A stretch of DNA of 64,000 nucleotides from Mesorhizobium shangrilense (GTDB taxonomy: Bacteria > Pseudomonadota > Alphaproteobacteria > Rhizobiales > Rhizobiaceae). Where the stretch lies: assembly GCF_040537815.1 (NCBI RefSeq), contig NZ_JBEWSZ010000001.1, forward strand, positions 3,596,001-3,660,000, read 5' to 3'. Shown here piece after piece: positions 8,063-21,603 of this stretch (the first letter of the stretch is position 1; every line of letters begins with the position of its first letter). Under the pieces are notes generated by a model. That model was given only the letters and a program-made list of their open reading frames with translations, ran no database searches and was not told the origin of the DNA. The position numbers and the translations under genes are program-made.

Positions 8063-9082
8063 TCAGCGGCGCGCGGAAAGCACCTTGAACATGCCGTCTC
8101 GGGCGATCTCGGCATGGCTGGAGAAGGCCGCCGCCAGCACCGGCTCGTAGGGCAACTGGCGGTTCGCGACCATGAACAGCCGCCCGCCCGGCTTCAAGGC
8201 CTTCGCCGCCGCGCGGATCATGCCGGCACCAATCTCGGGCTCGGCCGCGCGGCTGCGATGGAATGGCGGGTTCATGACGATGGCATCGTAGCGCCGCTCA
8301 ACCGGCTCGCTCAGCAGATCGACCCAGAAGAAATTTCTTGCAACCGATTGGGCGACATCCGCAAGATTGGCTTTTGCCGCTTCCAGTGAAGCGAAGTCAG
8401 CCTCATGCAGGTCAATCGCGGAGATGGCCGGTGACCGCGCCAACGTCTCCGCCGCCAGATAACCCCAGCCAGAGCAGAAATCAGCGACGTGGCCGCGCAG
8501 GTCGGCAGGCAGGTTATCGACCAGCAGTTTCGAACCGACATCGATCCGGTCGAAGGAAAACATGCCGGGATTTGTCGTGAAACGGCCGTCGACCCGCGGA
8601 GCGGGATTGGCGGCGCGAAGCGTGGCGGCGGCCACGGCATCCGCCGGACGGCGAAACCAGAAGGCGGTGCCGTGGTATTTCGGCATATGGCCGTCAAGCG
8701 GCACAAGCTCGCCGAGACGCTTGCGCAGGCTGGCGATGCCCTCATCCTTGCCGCCAGCGACAACGACCAACCCACCGGCCGCCACACGCTCAAGCGCTTC
8801 CGCGATACGCAGTTCGTTTTGTCCGCGATGGCGCCCGGCAAGCACGAGCGCCACATCGAAACCCGTGCCTTCGCCTTGCGGCGTGATGATCCGGCCGGAT
8901 GTCTGCAGCGCCCGAAAATAGGGTCGGAAGCCCTGTACCAGATGGATTTCGGCCTCGAAGCCGTCAGGCAGCCGAAAGCCGGGTTCCGCGCCCAGGAAGA
9001 GAGCGCACTCGCCCTTGCCCGGCATCGAGATGGCTTGCGCCTCGAATGGATGGAACAGTGTCTTCGTCGCTTCGCCGGACAT
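8063..9082 (-). CDS. Class I SAM methyltransferase, RsmC-like (16S rRNA guanine-N2)
   Basis: A 339-residue protein with an N-terminal degenerate methyltransferase-like half and a C-terminal catalytic half, the RsmC/RlmG architecture. The SAM site is DFCSGWGYLAAE (about residues 198-209) with acidic IDLHEAD following, and the catalytic NPPFH motif of N2-guanine methyltransferases lies near residue 270. The likely target is 16S rRNA (G1207 in E. coli RsmC), inferred from architecture only. The ATG at 9082 has AAGGA directly adjacent, which is close; a TTG at 9112 is an alternative start. It is convergent with the GGDEF/EAL gene and follows the pnp terminator. Confidence 0.8.
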   Translation of the reverse strand: MSGEATKTLFHPFEAQAISMPGKGECALFLGAEPGFRLPDGFEAEIHLVQGFRPYFRALQTSGRIITPQGEGTGFDVALVLAGRHRGQNELRIAEALERVAAGGLVVVAGGKDEGIASLRKRLGELVPLDGHMPKYHGTAFWFRRPADAVAAATLRAANPAPRVDGRFTTNPGMFSFDRIDVGSKLLVDNLPADLRGHVADFCSGWGYLAAETLARSPAISAIDLHEADFASLEAAKANLADVAQSVARNFFWVDLLSEPVERRYDAIVMNPPFHRSRAAEPEIGAGMIRAAAKALKPGGRLFMVANRQLPYEPVLAAAFSSHAEIARDGMFKVLSARR

Positions 9083-9136
9083 TCCTTGATCCCACCTGAT
9101 CCACCGCAGCAAAAACGGAAAATCCCGTTGTGCTCC

Positions 9137-9171
9137 AAAAAGAAAACGGGCGCGACCTTACGGCGCGCCCG
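9137..9171 (-). terminator. Rho-independent terminator of pnp
   Basis: On the minus strand an 8-bp perfect stem, CGGGCGCG (9164-9171) with CGCGCCCG (9147-9154), is followed by TTTTCTTTTT (9137-9146). It lies about 25 bp after the pnp stop codon and should end the rimP-to-pnp transcript. Confidence 0.85.
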
Positions 9172-9194
9172 CTTCGATTACACTATCAGCCTGT

Positions 9195-11342
<2,148 letters not shown>

Positions 11343-11360
11343 ATCTTGTCCTTTGTATGC

Positions 11361-11402
11361 GGAAAGGGCCGCGCCGTTTCACCGTGCGCGGATGCCCTTT
11401 CC
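11361..11402 (-). promoter_or_regulatory. Long leader stem-loop upstream of pnp
   Basis: The minus-strand RNA can pair GGAAAGGG with CCCTTTCC and, inside, CCGCGC with GCGCGG, giving 14 base pairs with a 3-nt bulge and an 11-nt loop. It ends about 19 nt before the pnp start codon. In E. coli the pnp leader forms a comparable stem cut by RNase III, after which PNPase represses its own translation; the same role here is inferred. Confidence 0.6.
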
Positions 11403-11584
11403 CCCTGGCTTCCTTTGCGGACCAGTCACGGGCAAGACAGCGGGAAGCTCGATAAGTCGGGCGCGGTGGCCGCGCGAGCGTCCTGCAATCCTGCCCCATG
11501 ACTGTCCATGGGCGGTTCCGATGCAGCCCTGTGCCGCCGCGGAACCGAATTGCCGATCGATGCGATCGGTCTTGCACATGATCT

Positions 11585-11603
11585 CGAAAACCTGAGGTTT
11601 TCG
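11585..11603 (-). promoter_or_regulatory. Perfect inverted repeat between rpsO and pnp
   Basis: Arms CGAAAACCT and AGGTTTTCG (9 bp each) flank a single G. It could be a transcript stem or a protein-binding palindrome. There is no T run after it on either strand, so it is not an obvious terminator. Confidence 0.35.
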
Positions 11604-11743
11604 GACGTAATCACACGCAAATTCAAATTACCGGAGCGTCCTTTGCATGTCCGTTCAGACTTGCGGCGCGCTCCATGCTTCATTCGTGCATTGGTTTGTC
11701 TTGAAGATCGCGTCGCGCCTTTCAGCCCGATGCTCCAATGCGC

Positions 11744-11777
11744 GACCGGCGGGCCCTCCGAAGAGAACCCGCCGGTC
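11744..11777 (-). terminator. Stem-loop after rpsO
   Basis: Two 10-nt arms, GACCGGCGGG and CCCGCCGGTC, with a 14-nt spacer lie 7 bp after the rpsO stop. The stem is very stable but lacks a T run, so it is more likely a 3'-end protecting or partial-termination element than an efficient intrinsic terminator. Confidence 0.45.
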
Positions 11778-11783
11778 AATTCG

Positions 11784-12053
11784 TCAGCGGCGCAGACCGA
11801 GCTTCTCGATCAGCGTCTGGTAGCGCGCGTCGTCCTTGCGCTTGAGATAATCAAGCAGGCTACGGCGCTGGGAGACGAGAGCGAGCAGACCACGGCGGGA
11901 ATGGTTATCCTTCTTGTGGTCCTTGAAGTGGTCGGTCAGGTTCTTGATGCGCTCGGAAAGGATGGCCACCTGGACTTCCGGAGACCCGGTATCGCCCTTG
12001 GCGGTTGCGAATTCACCCATCAATTCTTTTTTGCGCTCGGCAGTAATCGACAT
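11784..12053 (-). CDS. rpsO: 30S ribosomal protein S15
   Basis: An 89-residue S15 of standard length. It contains the rRNA-binding helix-loop signature [17 protein letters not shown] and the [19 protein letters not shown] segment that contacts 16S rRNA helices 20-22. S15 nucleates the platform of the small subunit. The ATG at 12053 is preceded by AAGGAAAAA. It lies between truB and pnp in the same orientation, a conserved order, with about 200 bp separating it from truB; a promoter of its own is plausible in that gap. Confidence 0.97.
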   Translation of the reverse strand: MSITAERKKELMGEFATAKGDTGSPEVQVAILSERIKNLTDHFKDHKKDNHSRRGLLALVSQRRSLLDYLKRKDDARYQTLIEKLGLRR

Positions 12054-12259
12054 CGTGTTTTTCCTTATCTGTTCGAGGAAACGGGACGCCCTCAGCCGGG
12101 ATGTCGTCCAGCAGGGGCCGGTGCAAGCAAGGCGTCAAGGCGCTATGCTGCGGCGCATATAGTGCAATTCCCCGGAAAACGCCAGCCCAATTCACAAGCC
12201 GGCTTCACGCGGGCTTCCGGACAGCCATGCGGGGCAAGATGATGCAGGATTACGGACAA

Positions 12260-13237
12260 TCACCCGGCGAAAACCCGCTTTGGCTTGAACATGCCCTGCT
12301 CGATGGCGCCGATGGCCACAAGCTTGCCGCGTGCCGTGGCGCAGGCTTCTTCGGCTTCGACCGGGGCATCGCGACCACGGATGATCACCGGATTGCCGAG
12401 ACGGATCTTGGTCGCGGCATCATCGCTGATCGCGACCTGCGGCAAGCAGTCGAGTGCGGCGGATGTATCGACCAGCAGCGCGTCGATGGCGCTGAAGTCG
12501 ACGGGCACGTCTACTGCGTCATCCGCCTCCACCGATTCCGCGGGTTCATCGCCTGGTTTGCCAAAACGAGCGGCCTCGAGTTCGGCCAGCGTGACAAAAT
12601 CCTCGGCTGTGAACGGGTCGACCTCGACCCGGCGGAGTTCGGAAATATGGCCGAAACAGCCGAGGTCGCGACCCATGTCGCGGGCCAGCGAGCGCACATA
12701 GGTGCCCTTGCCGCATTCGATCTCGAAAATGGTGTGGTCGGCGCCATGCTCGATGATCTCCAGACGGCCGATCTCGACTTCGCGCGCTGGAATGTCGACC
12801 GTCTCGCCTTCGCGGGCGAGATCGTAGGCGCGTTCACCGGCGATCTTGATGGCCGAGAACTGCGGCGGCGTCTGCATGATGACGCCGGTGTATTTTGGCA
12901 GCAACGCACGAACATCCGTCTCGGAGGGGCGTTGCTCCGAACTTTTGGTCGCCGGGCCTTCGAGATCGTCGGTCGAGCGCTCCTCGCCCCAGGCAACCGT
13001 GAAACGATAGATCTTGGCGCCGTCCTGCACGTAGGGCACGGTCTTGGTGGCCTCGCCAAGCGCGATCGGCAGCATGCCGGACGCCAGGGGATCAAGCGTG
13101 CCGGCATGGCCGGCCTTGTCCGCCTGGAACAGCCATTTGATCTTGGAGACGGCTTCGGTCGAACCCATGCCGACCGGCTTGTCCAGTACCAGCCAGCCCG
13201 AAATCGGCCGACCCTTCTTCTTGCCGCGGCGCCCCAC
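12260..13237 (-). CDS. truB: tRNA pseudouridine(55) synthase TruB
   Basis: A 325-residue enzyme that makes pseudouridine 55 in the T-loop of tRNAs. The catalytic aspartate is in [14 protein letters not shown] (about residue 48), and KPVGMGST and [12 protein letters not shown] are family motifs. It has a C-terminal extension including an acidic insert near residues 230-260. The start is GTG at 13237, which overlaps the rbfA stop codon by one base, suggesting translational coupling. It belongs to the rimP-pnp operon. Confidence 0.95.
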   Translation of the reverse strand: MGRRGKKKGRPISGWLVLDKPVGMGSTEAVSKIKWLFQADKAGHAGTLDPLASGMLPIALGEATKTVPYVQDGAKIYRFTVAWGEERSTDDLEGPATKSSEQRPSETDVRALLPKYTGVIMQTPPQFSAIKIAGERAYDLAREGETVDIPAREVEIGRLEIIEHGADHTIFEIECGKGTYVRSLARDMGRDLGCFGHISELRRVEVDPFTAEDFVTLAELEAARFGKPGDEPAESVEADDAVDVPVDFSAIDALLVDTSAALDCLPQVAISDDAATKIRLGNPVIIRGRDAPVEAEEACATARGKLVAIGAIEQGMFKPKRVFAG

Positions 13238-13647
13238 TATTCAGTGTCCTTGTCGTCGTCCTCGGAGAGATCGCGCGCAACTTCGGGCGACTTCAGCAAG
13301 GTGTTGATCTTGGCGAAATTGTCGAACGAGGTGTCGAGCTTGAAGCGAAACTCAGGCATGAACTTCATCTGCCGGAGCGCACCGGAGACGCGGCCCCGCA
13401 CGAATTTCGCATGCTTGTTCAGCGCCGCCACCACGGCATCGGTATCCTTGGCGCCGAGCGGCGAGACGAAGGCCGTGGCGACCTTCAGGTCGGGCGACAT
13501 GCGCACTTCCGAGACCGAAACCACAGTGTTCTCGATCAGCGGATCGATGATCTCGCCGCGCTGCAAGGTTTCGGACAGGGCATGGCGCACCTGTTCGGCG
13601 ACGCGCAGCATGCGCTGGGATGGACTTGATGTGGTTGGACGGGGCAT
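13237..13647 (-). CDS. rbfA: 30S ribosome-binding factor RbfA
   Basis: A 136-residue late 30S maturation factor with a KH-like fold. The start region [19 protein letters not shown] and the central [23 protein letters not shown] are characteristic, and the acidic tail SEDDDKDTE is typical of alphaproteobacteria. I chose ATG 13647; a longer frame reaches 13695 but its extra residues are not family-like. It lies between infB and truB. Confidence 0.95.
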   Translation of the reverse strand: MPRPTTSSPSQRMLRVAEQVRHALSETLQRGEIIDPLIENTVVSVSEVRMSPDLKVATAFVSPLGAKDTDAVVAALNKHAKFVRGRVSGALRQMKFMPEFRFKLDTSFDNFAKINTLLKSPEVARDLSEDDDKDTE

Positions 13648-13709
13648 TTTTCTCAATCCTGAAAGCGTGAGGCGTGGGATAGGACCGCGCCGCATGTCTC
13701 ATATGTTTT

Positions 13710-13735
13710 GGGCGGCGGTCTCTCGACCACCGCCC
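13710..13735 (-). other. Intercistronic hairpin between infB and rbfA
   Basis: An 11-bp stem (one G-U pair) closes a 4-nt loop in the 110-bp gap after infB. There is no T run, so it is more likely an RNA-processing or stability element than a terminator; rbfA and truB read on past it. Confidence 0.45.
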
Positions 13736-13757
13736 GGTCTCAGCAAGATACTCGAAC

Positions 13758-16378
<2,621 letters not shown>

Positions 16379-16382
<4 letters not shown>

Positions 16383-17029
16383 TCCATATCCTCTGCGGCA
16401 TCATCTTCGTCAGCAACAGCCGCAATCATTGCAAGATCGTCCGGGGTACCGCCCCGATATCGGTCGAGCGCAACCATGCGCTTCAGGACCGCCCTGCCCG
16501 CGTCTCCCGCGAGAACGGCAGCATGTATCACATTTGTACCCCCCAATGCCAAGCTCAACTCGGCCTCGGAGAAAAGTTTGTAAGCAAGCGTTGCAGGTCC
16601 GCCGAGATGGACGGTTGCCCGTCGCGCCTGGCTGATCTTGCGCACCCCATCATCGGACGCCTCGGCCGCATGAAGCACGAAAAGCGCCAGCCCGCTACGA
16701 ACCGCGCTCTCGACCTTGGTGGCCCCAAGCGAAATCGCGCCCGCCTTGCGGGCAAGGCCAAGCATACCCAAAGCGGATCTGGAAAGCAGCCCGTCGACCA
16801 TGCCGCCAAGATCTGGCGGTACGGTCACCTGCGCCTTGAATGCGCGAGCAAACAGGTTCTTCGCCGCCGCCTTGTCGATATGTAGGCGGTCGGCGGTCAC
16901 CCAGCAACCACGGCCGGGGAGGTTTCTCTTGAGATCGGGAACGACGACCGAATCCGGGCCGACGACGAAACGGATCAGTTCATCCGGTTCGGCTTGTCGG
17001 CGCGTGACGATGCAGGTGCGATCGTTCAT
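16379..17029 (-). CDS. Fused YlxR (DUF448) and L7Ae-like RNA-binding protein
   Basis: A 216-residue protein joining two domains that are separate genes (ylxR and ylxQ) in Firmicutes. The N-terminal YlxR part (about 1-80) has the RTCIVTRR start and the PGRGCWV motif; the C-terminal part (about 85-185) is an L7Ae/L30e-type RNA-binding fold with [16 protein letters not shown]. Position between nusA and infB matches ylxR-ylxQ. Its exact role is uncertain; RNA or RNase P-linked functions have been proposed for YlxR, and both halves suggest RNA binding. It overlaps infB by 4 bp. Confidence 0.88.
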
Positions 17030-17067
17030 CTCGTCCAGGGGCGGGTTCGGTGCGATGCGGTTTCACC

Positions 17068-18663
17068 TCACGCACCAACGGCTTCGTCAGCCGAAACGTC
17101 TTCGGCCACAAGCTCGTCTTCGGTGATCCAGCCAGCCTTGAGGCGGGCGGCCAGAACCATCTGCTCGGCATCGGCGCGCGACACGCCGTGGCTGGCGAGC
17201 ACACCCGGATAGACCTTCGTCTCGCCGTCCTTGCGTTCCTTCCAGCCAGTCAGGTCGTCAGCCGCATAGCCGGCGAAATCCTCGATCGTCTTCACGCCGT
17301 CCTCGCCGAGCGTCACCATCATTGCCGTGGTGATGCCGGGAATTTCACGCAACTCGTCCGTGACGCCCAGCGCCTTGCGCTTGTCGTCATGCTCGGCTTC
17401 GATCTTCTCCAGATACTCGCGGGCGCGGGTCTGGATCTCGGAAGCTGTGTCCTCGTCGAAGCCGTCGATCGAGGCGATTTCGCTCGAATCGACATAGGCG
17501 ACTTCCTCGACACTGGTGAAGCCTTCGGAGGCGAGCACCTGGCCGACCATTTCGTCGACATCGAGCGCTTCCATGAACAGCGACGAGCGCTCGACGAATT
17601 CCTTCTGGCGGCGCTCGGATTCTTCAGCCTCGGTCAGGATATCGATGTCCCAGCCGGTGAGCTGCGAAGCGAGGCGCACGTTCTGGCCGCGACGGCCGAT
17701 GGCCAGCGACAGCTGGTCGTCGGGAACCACGACTTCGATGCGCTCGGCATCCTCGTCGAGCACGACCTTGGCGACTTCCGCCGGCTGCAGCGCGTTGACG
17801 ATGAAGGACGCGGCCGAAGGCGACCACGGAATGATGTCGATCTTCTCGCCCTGCAATTCGCCGACGACCGCCTGGACGCGGCTGCCGCGCATACCGACGC
17901 AGGCACCGACCGGATCGATCGAAGAGTCACGCGAGATGACGGCGATCTTGGCGCGCGAACCCGGGTCACGGGCGACCGACTTGATCTCGATGATGCCGTC
18001 GTAGATTTCCGGCACTTCCATGGTGAAGAGCTTGGCCATGAACTGCGGATGGGTACGCGACAGGAAGATCTGCGGGCCGCGCTGTTCGCGGCGCACGTCA
18101 TAGACATAGGCGCGGACGCGGTCGCCATACTTGTAGTTCTCGCGCGGGATCAGCTCGTCGCGGCGGATGATCGCCTCGCCACGGCCGAGATCGACGATGA
18201 CGTTGCCGTACTCGACGCGCTTGACGGTGCCGTTGACGATCTCGCCGATGCGATCCTTGTATTCGTCGTACTGGCGGTCGCGCTCGGCTTCGCGCACCTT
18301 CTGCACGATGACCTGCTTGGCCGACTGGGCGGCGATGCGGCCGAAATCCATCGGCGGCAGCTGTTCGGCGATGAAGTCGCCGAGCTGCGCGTCGGGATTG
18401 CGCTCGCGGGCCGAGGAAATGGCGATCTGCGTGGCATAGTCGTCGACCTTCTCGACCACTTCCATCAGCCGCTGCAGCTTCATCTCGCCGGTGTTGGCGT
18501 TGATGTCGGCGCGGATATTGGTTTCCTGGCCGTAACGCGAGCGCGCGGCCTTCTGGATCGCATCAGCCATGGCGGCGATGACGATCGACTTGTCGATCGA
18601 CTTTTCACGCGCGACCGCGTCGGCGATCTGCAGCAGTTCAAGCCTGTTGGCGCTTACAACCAT
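17068..18663 (-). CDS. nusA: Transcription termination/antitermination protein NusA
   Basis: A 531-residue RNA polymerase-binding factor that modulates pausing, termination and antitermination. Domain order: NusA N-terminal domain (about 1-130), S1 (about 135-200, with [16 protein letters not shown]), two KH domains (about 230-345, [15 protein letters not shown] and [16 protein letters not shown]), then a C-terminal acidic helix-hairpin-helix repeat region (about 365-510). The ATG at 18663 follows GGGAGAAATAAG. It is co-transcribed with rimP upstream and ylxR/L7Ae downstream. Confidence 0.97.
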   Translation of the reverse strand: MVVSANRLELLQIADAVAREKSIDKSIVIAAMADAIQKAARSRYGQETNIRADINANTGEMKLQRLMEVVEKVDDYATQIAISSARERNPDAQLGDFIAEQLPPMDFGRIAAQSAKQVIVQKVREAERDRQYDEYKDRIGEIVNGTVKRVEYGNVIVDLGRGEAIIRRDELIPRENYKYGDRVRAYVYDVRREQRGPQIFLSRTHPQFMAKLFTMEVPEIYDGIIEIKSVARDPGSRAKIAVISRDSSIDPVGACVGMRGSRVQAVVGELQGEKIDIIPWSPSAASFIVNALQPAEVAKVVLDEDAERIEVVVPDDQLSLAIGRRGQNVRLASQLTGWDIDILTEAEESERRQKEFVERSSLFMEALDVDEMVGQVLASEGFTSVEEVAYVDSSEIASIDGFDEDTASEIQTRAREYLEKIEAEHDDKRKALGVTDELREIPGITTAMMVTLGEDGVKTIEDFAGYAADDLTGWKERKDGETKVYPGVLASHGVSRADAEQMVLAARLKAGWITEDELVAEDVSADEAVGA

Positions 18664-18711
18664 CTTATTTCTCCCGAGCTTGTTGCCGAGCGTTCATGCC
18701 CGGCAGCCCAA

Positions 18712-19344
18712 TCACAGTTCCTGTTCGGTTTCGTCTTCCGCACCCTCGGGTGCATCATCGGGTTCGCCGCGGCGTTTCTTCGCTTCCTTGCGTTCCCGGT
18801 TGTCCTTCGACAACGCATCGCGAATGAGATCGTCGGTCAGGATCAGCCTTACGTCGGCGATCGCATCATAGGGCACGCGCACCGTCGGTTCCTGGCCATA
18901 GGCCGCCACGTCGCGCTCGATGAGCACATCGTCTTCACCGGCTTCGGCGATCTTGCCCTTGAACCGCTTGCGGTCGGCAACGAGGATCGAGGTTTCCATC
19001 TTCACCAGATGGCCGGTCCAGGTCACAAAATCCGATTTGCGGACCAACGGCCGGTCGATGCCCGGCGACGACACTTCAAGATGATACGCCTTTTCGATCG
19101 GATCATCGACGTCGAGCGCCGGCGACACCGCGCGGCTGACCTCTTCGCAATCCTCGACGGTCATGGTGCCGTCGTCGCGCTCGGCCATGATCTGCAATGT
19201 CAGGCCGTTCTGCCCGGACAGATGCACCCGCACGAGGCGGAAGCCGATGCCGCGCAGCACCGGTTGCACGATCTGCGCGATGCGTGCATCGATGCCGCTT
19301 TCACGGATGATGCGGTCGTCGCCCTCGGTTGCCGTTGCAGTCAT
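18712..19344 (-). CDS. rimP: Ribosome maturation factor RimP
   Basis: A 210-residue 30S assembly factor. The N-terminal alpha/beta domain has [11 protein letters not shown] and the [24 protein letters not shown] signature; the C-terminal domain is SH3-like ([14 protein letters not shown]). A lysine/glutamate-rich tail of about 35 residues follows. It is the first gene of the operon, and the only candidate operon promoter I find lies about 200 bp upstream at 19542-19570. Confidence 0.95.
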   Translation of the reverse strand: MTATATEGDDRIIRESGIDARIAQIVQPVLRGIGFRLVRVHLSGQNGLTLQIMAERDDGTMTVEDCEEVSRAVSPALDVDDPIEKAYHLEVSSPGIDRPLVRKSDFVTWTGHLVKMETSILVADRKRFKGKIAEAGEDDVLIERDVAAYGQEPTVRVPYDAIADVRLILTDDLIRDALSKDNRERKEAKKRRGEPDDAPEGAEDETEQEL

Positions 19345-19420
19345 TCCATTCCTGTCGTTCGATTCGTGGGCCGTTGGGAGTCATCCGAAACGGGTGTCTC
19401 CCCTTGCCTGTTCTCAGCTT

Positions 19421-19470
19421 GCGCATCGGAACCATCCGAAAACCGCTTCGCACTTTTCGGTCAGATGCGC
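19421..19470. repeat. Dispersed palindromic repeat, copy C
   Basis: Outer arms GCGCATC and GATGCGC flank an inner pair CCGAAAA/TTTTCGG around a short ACCGCTTCGCAC core. It lies in the rimP leader and shares its core with the copies at 21.5, 37.0, 39.0 and 44.3 kb. Confidence 0.65.
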
Positions 19471-19482
19471 CCGGCAGGTAAC

Positions 19483-19514
19483 AAAAAAGAGCGGGACCGG
19501 GTGGACCCACTCTT
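19483..19514 (-). terminator. Intrinsic terminator in the rimP operon leader (possible attenuator)
   Basis: On the minus strand, AAGAGTGGG (19506-19514) pairs with CCCGCTCTT (19487-19495) across a 10-nt loop and is followed by a run of six T. It lies about 50 nt after the predicted start of transcription and 140 bp before rimP. With no other gene upstream on this strand, it probably acts within the rimP-nusA leader. Confidence 0.6.
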
Positions 19515-19541
19515 CGTCATACCGACCAAGAATTTGAAGCT

Positions 19542-19570
19542 GATATAGACGAATACCGCGTCCCTTTCAA
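19542..19570 (-). promoter_or_regulatory. Candidate promoter of the rimP-nusA-infB operon
   Basis: Minus-strand TTGAAA (19565-19570) and TATATC (19542-19547) are separated by 17 bp. Transcription would begin near 19535 and run straight into the hairpin-T6 element at 19483-19514. No other convincing promoter is seen between the small gene at 19.7 kb and rimP. Confidence 0.5.
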
Positions 19571-19704
19571 GTCCTCCGGCCGGCAGCGCGCCCGTGGTCG
19601 ATTGGCTGATCATGCGGCGGCTGCATGGCAAGCATGCATATGCGTCTCTACCGCTTTGCCTGGCGATACCTACCTACGGCCCAGATATCCACCTAAAGAG
19701 GACG

Positions 19705-19875
19705 ATGAACATGAACTCCTACAAACCCCTTGGCCGTATTGGTGACCTGGTGCGCGCCTTTGGCAGCGCAGTCTCCGCGGCCGCGGCCATCGAACGTGGC
19801 CACCGCCCGAAGAATCATGATCTCGTGAAGCTCGGCATCAATCCGGAGCATTTCGACGGCATCCGCCGCTACTAA
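19705..19875 (+). CDS. Small conserved-looking protein of unknown function (56 residues)
   Basis: A 56-residue basic protein beginning MNMNSYKPLGRIGDL and ending HFDGIRRY. It has a helical Ala-rich middle (FGSAVSAAAAIERG) and a C-terminal GINPEHF segment that recalls, but does not match, the end of DUF1127 proteins. AAAGAGG precedes the ATG at 19705 by a few bases; a second ATG at 19711 is possible. A longer open frame reaches 19594 but the ribosome site favours the short form. The 330-bp gap before it contains the rimP promoter and leader on the other strand. Function is unknown. Confidence 0.6.
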   Translation: MNMNSYKPLGRIGDLVRAFGSAVSAAAAIERGHRPKNHDLVKLGINPEHFDGIRRY

Positions 19876-19909
19876 GCCTGTCCCCTTTCGCGCGGATGAT
19901 TCCGTGTGC

Positions 19910-21424
19910 TCAGTCCTCGGTGGCGCCCAGTTGGGTCAGCACCTTGCCCCTGCCTCTGGCGCGCAGGTAGAGCGGTAGCAAAACCGCAGTGGCTGCCAGC
20001 AGCATCAAGGCAATCGCAATCGGCGATCCCAGCAGGACCGACGGATCGCCCTGGCTGATTGCAAGCGCGCGGCGCAACTGCTGCTCGGCCATCGGCCCCA
20101 GGATGAGCCCGACCACGACAGGGGCGATCGGGTAGCCGAATCGGCGCAGCCCATAGCCGAGCAGGCCGAACGCCAGCAGCATGCCGAGTTCGAAAGTCGA
20201 TGGATTGGCACCGATGGTGCCGAGCGTCGCAAACAGCAGGATGCCGGCGTAAAGCCAGGGCGTCGGGATGGTCAGCAGCCGCACCCAGACGCCGATCAGC
20301 GGCAGATTCAACACCAGAAGCATCAGATTGGCCACCAGCAGGCTCGCGATCAATCCCCAGACGAGTTGCGGATTGGTGGCGAACAGCAAAGGGCCTGGCT
20401 GTAGGCCGAACTGCTGGAAGCCGGCCAGCATGATGGCGGCCGTGGCCGTCGTCGGCAGGCCGAGCGTCAGCAGCGGCACAAGCGTGCCGGCGGCCGAGGC
20501 ATTGTTGGCCGCTTCCGGCCCCGCGACGCCTTCGATCGCGCCATGACCGAACTCTTCGGGCTTTTCCGCCAGATGTTTTTCCATCGAATAGGACAGGAAG
20601 GTGCCGATCTCGGCACCGCCGGCCGGCATCGCGCCGATCGGAAAGCCGACGGCTGTGCCACGCAGCCACGGCTTCCATGAACGCCGCCAGTCCTCGCGCG
20701 TCATCCAGACCGAGCCTTTGATGGCCTGGATGGTGGTGTCGCCACCCTTGCCGGCCGCGACGGTCAGCGCCTCGCCGACGGCAAACAGGGCGACGGCCAG
20801 AGTCGTCACCTCCACGCCGTCGAGAAGGTCGGGAACGCCGAAGACAAGACGCGCCTGGCCGGTTTGCAGGTCTATGCCGATCAGGCCGAGGGCGAGGCCA
20901 ATGAACAGCGCGGTCAGGCCGCGCAGCGTCGAATCACCAAACGCTGCCGACACGGTCATGAAAGCCAGCACCATGAGCGCAAAATACTCGGCCGGTCCGA
21001 AGGACAGCGCCATCTGGACCACGGTTGGCGCGATGAAGGCGAGGCCGATCGTGGCGATCAGCCCGGCCACGAACGAGCCGATGGCGGCGGTGGCGAGTGC
21101 CGGACCGCCGCGCCCGGCGCGCGCCATCTTGTTGCCTTCGAGCGCCGTGACGATCGAGGCGCTTTCGCCCGGCGTGTTGAGAAGGATCGATGTGGTCGAT
21201 CCACCATACATGCCGCCATAATAAATGCCGGCAAACATGATCAGCGAGCCCGCCGGATCAAGCTTGTAGGTGACCGGCAACAGCAGCGCGACCGTCAGGG
21301 CCGGCCCTATGCCTGGAAGGACGCCAACGGCGGTGCCGAGCGTGACGCCGATCAACGCGTAGAGCAAGTTCATCGGCTCAAGAGCCGTCAGCAGCCCCTG
21401 CGCCAGCAGACCAAAGGTGTCCAT
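19910..21424 (-). CDS. tctA: Tripartite tricarboxylate transporter large membrane subunit TctA
   Basis: A 504-residue polytopic membrane protein of the TctA family, the ion-coupled translocation subunit of a binding-protein-dependent secondary transporter. Family motifs include [17 protein letters not shown] (about 38-54), [20 protein letters not shown] (about 68-87) and the mirrored second copy [15 protein letters not shown] (about 330-345). About 11-12 transmembrane helices are expected. It is the last gene of tctC-tctB-tctA; a 178-bp gap with two palindromic repeats separates it from tctB. Substrates of the family are tri- and dicarboxylates; the specific one is unknown. Confidence 0.93.
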   Translation of the reverse strand: MDTFGLLAQGLLTALEPMNLLYALIGVTLGTAVGVLPGIGPALTVALLLPVTYKLDPAGSLIMFAGIYYGGMYGGSTTSILLNTPGESASIVTALEGNKMARAGRGGPALATAAIGSFVAGLIATIGLAFIAPTVVQMALSFGPAEYFALMVLAFMTVSAAFGDSTLRGLTALFIGLALGLIGIDLQTGQARLVFGVPDLLDGVEVTTLAVALFAVGEALTVAAGKGGDTTIQAIKGSVWMTREDWRRSWKPWLRGTAVGFPIGAMPAGGAEIGTFLSYSMEKHLAEKPEEFGHGAIEGVAGPEAANNASAAGTLVPLLTLGLPTTATAAIMLAGFQQFGLQPGPLLFATNPQLVWGLIASLLVANLMLLVLNLPLIGVWVRLLTIPTPWLYAGILLFATLGTIGANPSTFELGMLLAFGLLGYGLRRFGYPIAPVVVGLILGPMAEQQLRRALAISQGDPSVLLGSPIAIALMLLAATAVLLPLYLRARGRGKVLTQLGATED

Positions 21425-21500
21425 TCAGAGACGAGCTCCCATAAATCGCGATAAAGCGCGTCGCGTTTGAACGGATGACACGCTTCAAGTCTTTGTTGCG

Positions 21501-21543
21501 CATGTCGTTGTCCCAAAACCGCTGCGCACTTTTGGGCGACATG
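21501..21543. repeat. Dispersed palindromic repeat, copy D1
   Basis: Arms CATGTCG and CGACATG flank CCCAAAA/TTTTGGG around a CCGCTGCGCAC core. It is followed 11 bp later by a nearly identical copy, both in the tctB-tctA gap. Confidence 0.75.
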
Positions 21544-21554
21544 GACTAGGTTTC

Positions 21555-21603
21555 ATGCATGTCGTTGTCCCAAAACCGCTGCGCACTTTTGGGCGACATG
21601 CAT
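21555..21603. repeat. Dispersed palindromic repeat, copy D2
   Basis: Same sequence as D1 with longer arms (ATGCATGTCG and CGACATGCAT). Its right end touches the tctB stop codon at 21603-21605. The tandem pair could form stable stems in the tct transcript and lower tctA output relative to tctB, which is inference. Confidence 0.75.

Larger units (their letters stand above)
11343..11783 (-). other. rpsO-pnp intergenic region with three RNA stems
   Basis: This 440-bp stretch has no convincing gene. It holds three stems on the minus-strand transcript: one just after rpsO (11744-11777), one in the middle (11585-11603) and a long one close to pnp (11361-11402). The same layout of a stem after rpsO and a processed stem before pnp is known in enterobacteria, so this is probably a region of RNA processing and autoregulation. 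A separate pnp promoter is possible but I could not pick one confidently. Confidence 0.6.

Noticed and set aside
17050..19548. An 832-codon open frame on the plus strand opposite nusA and rimP
   Set aside because: It mirrors the codon pattern of nusA/rimP, has no recognisable domain, and lies in GC-rich sequence where antisense frames stay open by chance.
19345..19593. Possible initiator tRNA (metY) upstream of rimP as in E. coli
   Set aside because: No T-loop or acceptor-stem pattern is found; the sequence is better explained by a promoter, a hairpin-T6 leader and a palindromic repeat.
21501..21603. CRISPR-like array from the two tandem repeats
   Set aside because: Only two copies, with an 11-bp gap and internal palindromes, and no cas genes anywhere in the window.
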